A stretch of DNA of 11,988 nucleotides from positions 1 to 11,988 of the forward strand of contig JASLCW010000362.1 in assembly GCA_030151765.1 (NCBI GenBank). Direction: 5' to 3'. The notes under the pieces are model-generated. The model saw only the letters and a program-made list of their open reading frames with translations, was not told where the DNA came from and did no database searches. The position numbers and the translations under genes were made by a program. Source of the DNA: Marmoricola sp. (lineage in GTDB: Bacteria; Actinomycetota; Actinomycetes; Propionibacteriales; Nocardioidaceae). Shown piece by piece: positions 5,967 through 11,863 of this stretch (position 1 is the first letter of the stretch; the number at the start of each line of letters is the position of its first letter).

Positions 5967-7570
5967 ACGGTCCATCGGAGCCGTAGGCCGTGTGGCCGGT
6001 TCTCCTCCAGATGGAGCGAGCCACCGAGATCGTGCGCGCGTTCGCGCAGATTGCGCAGCCCACTGTGGATGACGTGGTCGGACAGTCCGATCCCGTCGTC
6101 GGCGACGACGAGCACGAGCTCGCCCCCTCCGGCGTCGACGCGGACGTCGATGTGCGTCGCCTCGGCGTGACGGGCCGCGTTGGAGAGGGCCTCTCGCAGC
6201 GCGGCCAGCAAGGGTTCGCCGAGTCGTGCGGGTACGGCGGTGTCGATCGGACCGCTGACCCGGAGTTCGGGACGGAAGCCGAGCACCGCCCGATAGTCGC
6301 GGGCGAGCGCGCCAAGTTCGGTGCGCAGCGATGCCGACGAGGGGGTCTGGAGTTCGAAGATCGTCGCGCGTACGTCGCGGATCGTGGCGTCGAGGTCGGC
6401 GATCGTCCGCGCGATGCGCTCGCGCACGTCGTCGGTGACCGCGCGCAGCGAGGCGGCCTGCAATTGCATGCCGCTGGCGAAGAGCCGCTGGATGACCACG
6501 TCATGGAGATCGCGGGCGATCCGCTCGCGGTCGGAGATGACGGCCAGTTCCTCGCGTTGCGCGATCGCCTCGCTCCGGTCGAGTGTCAGCGCGGCGTGAT
6601 CGGCGAAGCTGCGCAGCATCTCGCGGCTGTCGGGGTCGGGCAGTGTGTTGACGGGCAGGGGGTGCAGCGCGACCATCCGGCCGCCGGGCGTCAGGTGCGT
6701 CCGCAGCGGTACGACGGTCGCCCGCGCCCGATCGTCCACCGTGACGTCGACGGGGTCGTCGATCGCGGTGCTGCCCAAGGAGGCGGAGACCCGGCGAACC
6801 AGGTCGAGCATGGTCCCTTCGTCCTGCCCCGGCGCCGCCACGATCGCTCGTACGGCGTCGTCGTCCGCGTTGGTGATCGCCACGGCGAGGGCGGCCGAGA
6901 CACGCTGTGCGCTCGCCGCGATGTCGTGCAGCGCGCGCGGCCGGTCGACAGGGGGCTGCACGCTCGCCGGCAGTGACGCGGCCGCCTCCAGCCACTGCCG
7001 GCGCGTCTCACTGAGCCCGTAGGCGCGGGCATTCTCGATCGCGAGGCCGGCCACGCCGGCAAGCGCGACCACGAGTTCCTCGTCGGTGTCGGAGAACTCC
7101 TGCCCGTCGGCCTTCTCGGTCAGGTAGAGATTGCCGAAGACCGTCCCCCGGATACGCACCGGGACGCCGAGGAAGCTGCCCATCGGCGGGTGATTGGGCG
7201 GGAAGCCGAAGGATGCCGGGTGGTCGCCGAGATCGCGGAGTCTGATCGGATGCGGCTCGGTGATCAGCAGGCCGAGGATGCCGCGGCCGTGCGGCAGATC
7301 GCCGATCCGGGCTCGCTGGTCGGCGGTGAGCCCGGTGGTGACGAACTCGATCAGCAGGTCGCCGGAGCTGCCCAGGACGCCGAGGGCGCCGTACCGTGCC
7401 GAGGTGAGGCGGGAGGCCGCCTCGACGATCCGGCTGAGCATGTTCCGCAGGTCGAGGTCGGACGAGATCGCCATGACCGCGTCGAGCAGCGCCTTGGTCG
7501 AGTCGGTGAGCTCGGTCTCGGCTCCGGTCCGGCCTTCGGTGTGTGCGCTCACCCGAGCATTGTGGGACAT
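5948..7570 (-). CDS. devS: DevS/DosS-like GAF heme-sensor histidine kinase
   Basis: 540 residues. GAF-A is at about 38-185, a second GAF-like domain at about 205-335, HisKA_3 dimerisation at about 345-410 with phospho-acceptor H356 in RERIARDLHDVVIQRLF, and a HATPase at about 450-538 (N464 in EALSNAARH, DDGIGL, GLRNLRERAHDLGG). In mycobacterial DevS the GAF-A heme is held by His149, with Tyr171 on the distal side. Here HPPM gives H127 and GNLYL gives Y149, again 22 residues apart in near-identical sequence, so heme binding and gas or redox sensing are likely. No membrane segments: cytoplasmic. The ATG at 7570 is preferred; an upstream in-frame start at 7645 would overlap the flavoprotein gene by 47 bases. 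It follows that gene by 28 bases, so they form an operon. Partner: the DevR-like regulator. Confidence 0.9.
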   Translation of the reverse strand: MSHNARVSAHTEGRTGAETELTDSTKALLDAVMAISSDLDLRNMLSRIVEAASRLTSARYGALGVLGSSGDLLIEFVTTGLTADQRARIGDLPHGRGILGLLITEPHPIRLRDLGDHPASFGFPPNHPPMGSFLGVPVRIRGTVFGNLYLTEKADGQEFSDTDEELVVALAGVAGLAIENARAYGLSETRRQWLEAAASLPASVQPPVDRPRALHDIAASAQRVSAALAVAITNADDDAVRAIVAAPGQDEGTMLDLVRRVSASLGSTAIDDPVDVTVDDRARATVVPLRTHLTPGGRMVALHPLPVNTLPDPDSREMLRSFADHAALTLDRSEAIAQREELAVISDRERIARDLHDVVIQRLFASGMQLQAASLRAVTDDVRERIARTIADLDATIRDVRATIFELQTPSSASLRTELGALARDYRAVLGFRPELRVSGPIDTAVPARLGEPLLAALREALSNAARHAEATHIDVRVDAGGGELVLVVADDGIGLSDHVIHSGLRNLRERAHDLGGSLHLEENRPHGLRLRWTVPLGDD

Positions 7571-7598
7571 CGTCCGGCCGCGGGCGAGCCCTTCCGGG

Positions 7599-8039
7599 TC
7601 AGACCTGACGACGTACGGGCAGCGTCTTGACCGGGTCCCAGCCACGTCCCAGCTGGCGGCCGGTGACCTCGGTGAGCGGCACCCGCAGGTACGCCGTCCG
7701 GCTCCCGGACGCCCAGGCGTTGGGATTCCACACGTGCTGGATGTGGTCGAGCTCGTCGGCCTGCGTGACGAACTCCGCCCGCCCGCGTACGACGACGCTC
7801 CATCCGCGTTGCCGCTCGTAGTCGGTGTCGTCGATCTCGACGGCCACGATCGCGCCGCCGGCGTGCTCGGCGAGCAGGCTGTACGGAGTGGTGCGCACGA
7901 TCAGCGCATCGTCGACGAGGCTGCAGTTCACCGGGACCAGGTGCGGGCCGAGCGGCGTGCTCACGGCGATCCGGGCGACGAGTCCGGCGGCGAGGAGATC
8001 CAGGCAGGTCTCGCGGCTCAGCTCGAAGGCATCGCTCAT
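7599..8039 (-). CDS. Pyridoxamine 5'-phosphate oxidase-like flavin-binding protein
   Basis: 146 residues of the PNPOx-like split-barrel type (Pyridoxamine_ox2-like). Visible features are the N-terminal LSRETCLDLLAAGLVARIAVS, the strand LVPVNCSLVDDALIVRTT, the FMN/F420-contact-like HAGGAIVAVEIDD, and the late WSVVVRGRAEFV and YLRVPLTEVTGRQLG. Family members bind FMN, F420 or heme-related ligands; the substrate cannot be read from sequence. Similar small proteins occur in the mycobacterial DosR regulon (Rv0080), which fits its place directly upstream of the DevS-like kinase (28-base gap). The ATG at 8039 has GAGAGGAAG 8 bases upstream; longer reading frames upstream lack family similarity. Two DosR-box-like sites lie 77 and 98 bases upstream of the start. 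Confidence 0.88.
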   Translation of the reverse strand: MSDAFELSRETCLDLLAAGLVARIAVSTPLGPHLVPVNCSLVDDALIVRTTPYSLLAEHAGGAIVAVEIDDTDYERQRGWSVVVRGRAEFVTQADELDHIQHVWNPNAWASGSRTAYLRVPLTEVTGRQLGRGWDPVKTLPVRRQV

Positions 8040-8109
8040 CGGGTCCGCTTCCTCTCGCGCCTGCTGGTCCGGAGGCCCCACGATCCCGGGCCCGGCCGGC
8101 TCCGGTAAG

Positions 8110-8123
8110 GGGACAAAGGCCCG
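8110..8123. promoter_or_regulatory. DevR-box-like site, proximal to the PNPOx-kinase operon
   Basis: GGGAC-AAAG-GCCCG matches GGGAC-N4-GTCCC at 8 of 10 fixed positions. A GATCGT -10-like hexamer on the minus strand (8085-8080) would put the transcription start about 43 bases from the box centre, the usual position of an activating DevR site. Inferred. Confidence 0.4.
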
Positions 8124-8130
8124 GATCGCC

Positions 8131-8144
8131 GGGACCACCGACCC
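8131..8144. promoter_or_regulatory. DevR-box-like site, distal member of a tandem pair
   Basis: GGGAC-CACC-GACCC matches the DosR core at 9 of 10 fixed positions. Its centre is 21 bp from that of the neighbouring site, about two helical turns, as in tandem DevR boxes. It lies between the PNPOx-kinase operon and hutH and could affect either. Confidence 0.5.
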
Positions 8145-8147
8145 TGT

Positions 8148-8161
8148 TCTCGTATCCGAGA
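8148..8161. promoter_or_regulatory. Candidate hut operator upstream of hutH
   Basis: TCTCG-TATC-CGAGA is a perfect 5-bp dyad. The same 14-mer, TCTCAGATCCGAGA, occurs upstream of hutU at 11769-11782 with 12 of 14 identical bases, and the identity runs on for two more bases (CA). It lies 56 bases before the hutH start codon. Sharing by two genes of one pathway supports a pathway-specific operator; the regulator is not identified. Confidence 0.6.
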
Positions 8162-8217
8162 CAGGCGAGCCCGCGCCGGTCTGGATGGGTGCCCGGGGCC
8201 GGGCGTTGGATGGCGGC

Positions 8218-9762
8218 ATGGCTGAAGTGGAAGTCTCAACAGGTCCGGTCTCCTTCGCGGACGTGGTCAGCGTCGCGCGCGACGGCGCCGGTGTCCGGCT
8301 CTCGGAGAGCGCGCTGGCGGCCGTCGACCGAGCCCGCTCGGTCATCGAGGAGCTGGCCGCCGCCCCGACGCCGGCGTACGGAATCTCGACGGGCTTCGGT
8401 GCGCTCGCGACCCGGCACATCCCCACGGAGATGCGTCAGCAGCTGCAGCGCTCGCTGGTCCGATCGCACGCCGCGGGCTCCGGCCCGGAGGTCGAGCGCG
8501 AGGTGGTGCGCGCGTTGATGCTGCTGCGGCTGTCGACGCTGGCGACCGGCCACACCGGCGTACGCCGGGAGACCGCGCAACTGCTCGCCGACGTGATCAG
8601 CGCCGGCATCACGCCGATCGTGCGTGAGTACGGCTCGCTGGGGTGCTCCGGTGACCTCGCTCCGCTCGCGCACTGTGCGCTCGTGCTCATGGGCGAGGGC
8701 GAGGTCCGCGACGCGGCCGGCACCCTGATGCCCGCCGCGGATGCGCTGGCTGCCGCCGGCCTGCAGCCCGTCGAGCTGGTCGAGAAGGAGGGCCTCGCGC
8801 TCATCAACGGCACCGACGGCATGCTCGGCATGTTGGTGATGGCGCTCAACGATCTCGACATGCTGGTGAAGACCGCGGACATCGCTGCGGCCATGTCCGT
8901 CGAGGGCCAGCTGGGCACCGACCGCGTCTTCGCTCCCGAGTTGCAGGCGCTCCGGCCGCACCCGGGCCAGGCCGACTCGGCAGCCAATCTGACCAGCCTC
9001 CTGGCCAACTCCGGCGTCGTCGCCTCGCACCGCGGCCCCGACTGTAATCGTGTGCAGGACGCCTACTCGCTGCGTTGCTCGCCGCAGGTGCACGGCGCCG
9101 TCCGGGACACCCTGGCGCACTGCGCGCTCGTCGCCGGCCGCGAGCTCCAGGCCGCGGTCGACAACCCGGTCGTGCTCGCCGAGGAGCACCGCGTCGAGTC
9201 CAACGGCAACTTCCATGGCGCACCGGTCGCCTATGTGCTCGACTTCGCCGCAGTGGTCGTCGCGGACCTGGCGTCGATCTCGGAGCGTCGTACGGATCGC
9301 TTCCTCGACAAGGCCCGCAACCACGGCCTGCCGCCCTTCCTCGCCGACGACCCCGGCGTCGACTCCGGCCACATGATCGCCCAGTACACGCAGGCCGGAA
9401 TCGTCAGCGAGCTCAAGCGGCTCGCCAACCCCGCCTCGGTCGATTCGATCCCCTCCAGCGCCATGCAGGAGGACCACGTGTCGATGGGCTGGGCCGGTGC
9501 CCGCAAGCTCCGCCGCGCCGTCGACGGCCTCACCCGGGTGCTTGCGATCGAGGTGCTGACGGCGGCACGTGCGCTGGATCTTCGCCGCCCGCTCGAGCCC
9601 TCGCCGGCGACCGGTGCCGTGATCGCCCTGCTCCGCGGCAGCGGCGTCGAGGGCCCCGGCCCGGACCGCTTCCTGTCGCCCGAGATCGAGACGACCGTCG
9701 AACTCGTCCGCTCCGGTGCGGTCCTCGATGCTGCGGAGAGGGTGCTCGGCGCCCTGCGCTGA
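8218..9762 (+). CDS. hutH: Histidine ammonia-lyase
   Basis: 514 residues, normal for the family. It removes ammonia from L-histidine to give trans-urocanate, the first step of histidine breakdown. The MIO cofactor tripeptide is Cys143-Ser144-Gly145 in GSLGCSGDLAPL, with Cys where Pseudomonas HutH has Ala. Active-site residues known from P. putida HAL are all found at matching places: Y54, H84, N198, Q280, Y283, R286, F332 and E418. H84 and E418 favour histidine over phenylalanine as substrate. The ATG at 8218 gives the expected N-terminus; TTGGAT lies 6 bases upstream as a weak -10, or GGATGG as a weak ribosome binding site. hutU lies 2.1 kb downstream on the same strand. A palindrome shared with hutU and two DevR-like boxes lie upstream. 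Confidence 0.96.
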   Translation: MAEVEVSTGPVSFADVVSVARDGAGVRLSESALAAVDRARSVIEELAAAPTPAYGISTGFGALATRHIPTEMRQQLQRSLVRSHAAGSGPEVEREVVRALMLLRLSTLATGHTGVRRETAQLLADVISAGITPIVREYGSLGCSGDLAPLAHCALVLMGEGEVRDAAGTLMPAADALAAAGLQPVELVEKEGLALINGTDGMLGMLVMALNDLDMLVKTADIAAAMSVEGQLGTDRVFAPELQALRPHPGQADSAANLTSLLANSGVVASHRGPDCNRVQDAYSLRCSPQVHGAVRDTLAHCALVAGRELQAAVDNPVVLAEEHRVESNGNFHGAPVAYVLDFAAVVVADLASISERRTDRFLDKARNHGLPPFLADDPGVDSGHMIAQYTQAGIVSELKRLANPASVDSIPSSAMQEDHVSMGWAGARKLRRAVDGLTRVLAIEVLTAARALDLRRPLEPSPATGAVIALLRGSGVEGPGPDRFLSPEIETTVELVRSGAVLDAAERVLGALR

Positions 9763-9780
9763 TCTCCGGGCGCGGACCCC

Positions 9781-9786
9781 TAGGCT
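9781..9786 (+). promoter_or_regulatory. -10 box of the antiporter gene (leaderless)
   Basis: TAGGCT ends 6 bases before the ATG at 9793. CTGATC (9759-9764), 16 bases upstream, is a weak -35 that overlaps the hutH stop. No ribosome binding site lies in between. The hexamer and spacing are identical to those in front of DUF5997. Confidence 0.45.
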
Positions 9787-9792
9787 GCGGCC

Positions 9793-10965
9793 ATGCCTGC
9801 GGTCGAATCCCTCTTCTGGATCGCGCTCGTGAGCGCGGCCGCGCCGCTGCTCTCGATGCTCGTGCCGCGACGACTGCTGCCCGAGGTCGTCATCCTGCTC
9901 GTGCTCGGCGTCGCGATCGGGCCGCACGGCTTCGAGCTCGCCCGCAACGGCGAGTCCATCGACCTGTTGCACGACCTCGGTCTGGCGATGCTCTTCCTCT
10001 TCGCCGGCTTCGAGATCGAGCCGCGGGAGCTCGTCGGGCGGAAGGGCCGGACCGCCGGTCTGACCTGGCTGGCCTGCCTGGTGCTGGCCTTCGTGCTGGT
10101 GCTCGCGCTCGGCATCGGCACCCACGCCCGCACGCAGGTCGCGGTCGCGATCGCCCTGACCTCGACGGCACTCGGCACGCTGCTGCCGATCCTGAAGGAC
10201 GGCGGCCTGGGCGCCACCCCGGTGGGTGCCTGGGTGCTGCGCCACGGCGCGTACGGCGAGCTCGGGCCGATCGTGGCGATGGCCCTGTTGCTCTCCACTA
10301 GAGGCGCGGTGGCATCGGCGGTCGTGCTCGCTGTCTTCGCCCTGATCGCCGGCCTCTTCGCGCGGCAGTCGATGCGGCTCGGCCGGGGCGAGTCGCGCCT
10401 GATCACGATGATCCGGGCGGGCACGCACACGACCGGTCAGACTCCGGTGCGTGTGACGATGTTGCTCCTGATCAGCCTGAGCGCGGTCGCGACCGCCTTC
10501 AAGCTGGACGTGGTGCTGGCCGCCTTTGCCGCGGGCATGGTGCTGCGCCAGGCGATCCCGGACGGCGACGAGCACCTGGAGATGCGCATCGAGGGCGTCG
10601 CCTTCGGCCTCATGGTGCCGATCTTCTTCGTCACGTCGGGGATGTCGATCGACCCGTCGAGCATCGTGCACCGACTGCCCGAGTTCGTCGCGGTGATCGC
10701 GCTGATCGTCTTGTGTCGTGGGCTTCCCGTGTTGATAGCCACCCATCGCAGCGAGGGCGCCGAGGCCGATCTGCGGAGCAGTGCCGCGGTGGCGATGTAC
10801 TCGTCGACCGGCCTGCCGATCATCGTCGCGGTCACCGCCGTCGCGGTCGATTCCGGACTGATGTCGACCGGTAATGCCTCGCTGCTCGTGGGTGCCGGCA
10901 CCGCGACGGTGCTCCTGTGCCCGCTGGCCGGAACGCTGCTGATGTCGCGCCGGCAGAGCGCCTGA
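9793..10965 (+). CDS. CPA2-type cation:proton antiporter
   Basis: 390 residues and about 11-12 membrane segments of the Na+/H+ exchanger fold (PF00999 type). Typical stretches are LLPEVVILLVLGVAIGPHG near the N-terminus, LGLAMLFLFAGFEIEPREL, VAIALTSTALGTLLPILKD, and LAAFAAGMVLRQAIPDG with FGLMVPIFFVTSGMSID in the second half. Such proteins exchange K+ or Na+ for H+ across the membrane. There is no C-terminal RCK (TrkA-N) domain, unlike KefB/KefC. It lies 30 bases after hutH and has its own -10-like box, so it may be read both with hutH and alone. One possible role next to histidine deamination is ion or pH balance against released ammonia; this is speculation. A 17-base tandem duplication covers its stop codon. 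Confidence 0.92.
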   Translation: MPAVESLFWIALVSAAAPLLSMLVPRRLLPEVVILLVLGVAIGPHGFELARNGESIDLLHDLGLAMLFLFAGFEIEPRELVGRKGRTAGLTWLACLVLAFVLVLALGIGTHARTQVAVAIALTSTALGTLLPILKDGGLGATPVGAWVLRHGAYGELGPIVAMALLLSTRGAVASAVVLAVFALIAGLFARQSMRLGRGESRLITMIRAGTHTTGQTPVRVTMLLLISLSAVATAFKLDVVLAAFAAGMVLRQAIPDGDEHLEMRIEGVAFGLMVPIFFVTSGMSIDPSSIVHRLPEFVAVIALIVLCRGLPVLIATHRSEGAEADLRSSAAVAMYSSTGLPIIVAVTAVAVDSGLMSTGNASLLVGAGTATVLLCPLAGTLLMSRRQSA

Positions 10966-10983
10966 ACCGGCAGGGCGCCTGAA
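10950..10983 (+). repeat. 17-bp tandem duplication across the antiporter stop codon
   Basis: CCGGCAGAGCGCCTGAA (10950-10966) is followed directly by CCGGCAGGGCGCCTGAA (10967-10983), with 16 of 17 bases identical. The first copy encodes the last codons and the stop; the second is noncoding. It looks like a slipped-strand duplication event. Confidence 0.9.
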
Positions 10984-10986
10984 TAC

Positions 10987-11029
10987 TTGCCAAACTGGAA
11001 AGTGTGAGTAATGCTTTCCGATATGGAAA
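10987..11029 (+). promoter_or_regulatory. Promoter with two TTKCC-N5-GGAAA operators for the membrane protein/regulator pair
   Basis: TTGCC-AAACT-GGAAA (10987-11001) and TTTCC-GATAT-GGAAA (11015-11029) share the form TT(G/T)CC-N5-GGAAA, centres 28 bp apart. TTGCCA (10987-10992) is a good -35, and 17 bases on AATGCT (11010-11015) is a possible -10. The first site thus covers the -35 and the second covers the start region, as expected for repression. The obvious regulator is the winged-helix protein at 11478-11768. Binding is inferred. Confidence 0.6.
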
Positions 11030-11481
11030 ACATTGACGAGATCCGCGAGCAGCAGCGCGTCGCCGAGCGAGCGGCTGCGGCGCCGTACGTGGACTACCCG
11101 GCGACGCCGCTCTGGTACATGCCGGTCATGGGCGCCTGGGCCTTCCTGGCAACGGTTCTCTTCACTCGTCCCGGCAACTCGACCGCGGTGCGCATCGTCG
11201 GTGAGCTGGTGCTGGTCGGCGCCGCTCTCGCCCTGGTCTGGTGGCAGCGGCGGATCCGGGGCGTCTGGCCGACGGGCCGCGCGCCGGAAGAGATCCGCCG
11301 GGTGATGGCCTGGTTCGTGCTCGGGGTCGCGGTGGTCATCGGGGTGGTGCTCGGCGTCCGGCTGGTGGTGAACGTGTGGGTCGCTGCGGTGGTCGCCTTC
11401 GTGATCGTCACGGCTGGCGTGACCTGGTACGAGAAGGCCTACGCCCGCGCCTCGGATCGCGTCCGCGAGCGTCTCGCATGA
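11023..11481 (+). CDS. Four-TM membrane protein paired with a winged-helix regulator
   Basis: 152 residues, family not named. A charged cytoplasmic N-terminus (ENIDEIREQQRVAERAAAAPYVDYPATPLWY) is followed by hydrophobic segments at about 31-49, 57-76, 94-113 and 115-136, with a positively charged loop (QRRIRGVW) between the second and third and a basic C-terminal tail. There is no catalytic motif. It overlaps the next gene by 4 bases (ATGA), so the two are translationally coupled. An in-frame ATG at 11011 is possible (GGAAAG lies 8 bases upstream). I prefer 11023 because it lies about where a transcript from the -10 at 11010-11015 would start. It is probably the target controlled by the downstream regulator; what it transports or senses cannot be told. 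Confidence 0.8.
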   Translation: MENIDEIREQQRVAERAAAAPYVDYPATPLWYMPVMGAWAFLATVLFTRPGNSTAVRIVGELVLVGAALALVWWQRRIRGVWPTGRAPEEIRRVMAWFVLGVAVVIGVVLGVRLVVNVWVAAVVAFVIVTAGVTWYEKAYARASDRVRERLA

Positions 11482-11768
11482 TCGAGGGGCTCGACCCGGT
11501 CATCCACCCGCCGAAGCGGCTGGCCGCGATGGCCTTGCTCGCCCATGCCAGCAATGCCGACTTCGGCTTCCTGCGCGACCACCTCGGCGTCACCGATTCG
11601 GATCTCTCCAAGCAGATGTCCGTGCTCTCCGAGGCGGGCTACGTCGAGATCCGCAAGCACGGCCACGGACGCGGTTCGCTGACCAGCTTCCGGATCACGA
11701 GGGCGGGCCGGACGGCCTATCGGAACTACCGGAAGGCTCTCGAGAGTCTTCTCGACGGGCTGGGTTAG
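11478..11768 (+). CDS. Small winged-helix (MarR-like, PF13601-type) transcriptional regulator
   Basis: 96 residues, a single winged-helix domain. The pattern is IHPPKRLAAMALLAHASNADF, then FLRDHLGVTDSDLSKQMSVL (HTH), LSEAGYVEIRKHGHGRGSLT (wing) and a final helix RTAYRNYRKALESLLDGL. This is the usual size and order of the short 'winged helix DNA-binding domain' regulators of actinobacteria, which act as dimeric repressors. Its ATG overlaps the stop of the membrane protein gene (ATGA), so both are made from one mRNA. The paired TTKCC-N5-GGAAA sites at the start of that operon are the probable autoregulatory operators. No ligand-binding domain is present, so the signal must act through the small fold itself or the membrane protein. 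Confidence 0.9.
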   Translation: MIEGLDPVIHPPKRLAAMALLAHASNADFGFLRDHLGVTDSDLSKQMSVLSEAGYVEIRKHGHGRGSLTSFRITRAGRTAYRNYRKALESLLDGLG

Positions 11769-11783
11769 TCTCAGATCCGAGAC
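11768..11783. promoter_or_regulatory. Candidate hut operator upstream of hutU
   Basis: GTCTCAGATCCGAGAC is a 16-bp palindrome with one mismatched pair. Its inner 14 bases (11769-11782) agree at 12 positions with the dyad in front of hutH. It begins at the last base of the winged-helix regulator stop codon and lies 80 bases before the hutU start. Confidence 0.6.
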
Positions 11784-11826
11784 ACCGCGGCGCTCGCCGT
11801 ACTGGTGCCGGATCGCCGGATTGCGT

Positions 11827-11847
11827 TGCATGGGACCAGGCGATGCA
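11827..11847. promoter_or_regulatory. TGCAT-N11-ATGCA dyad just before hutU
   Basis: A 5-bp inverted repeat with an 11-base spacer, the T-N11-A form seen in LysR-type binding sites, ends 4 bases before the hutU ribosome binding site. It may be an operator or a small mRNA hairpin. The arms are short, so chance is possible. Confidence 0.25.
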
Positions 11848-11863
11848 CACCAGGAGGACTGCC

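Noticed and set aside
4903..6504. Long minus-strand open frame crossing the membrane gene, the intergenic region and the response regulator.
   Set aside because: It crosses real genes in the wrong frame and includes a promoter region; composition is not protein-like.
3471..8188. Identical 13-mer CCGGTCTGGATGG at 3471-3483 and 8176-8188, both intergenic.
   Set aside because: One shared 13-mer between two places in about 12 kb of GC-rich DNA is expected by chance; no dyad and no other copies noticed.
8236..10746. 836-residue open frame antisense to hutH and the antiporter.
   Set aside because: Composition is dominated by H, R, D, G and Q without hydrophobic core patterns; it is the typical antisense by-product of GC-rich coding, and both sense genes are firmly identified.
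11832..11845. GGGACCAGG before hutU as a further DevR box.
   Set aside because: Only one half-site matches; the second half (CGATG) does not fit GTCCC.
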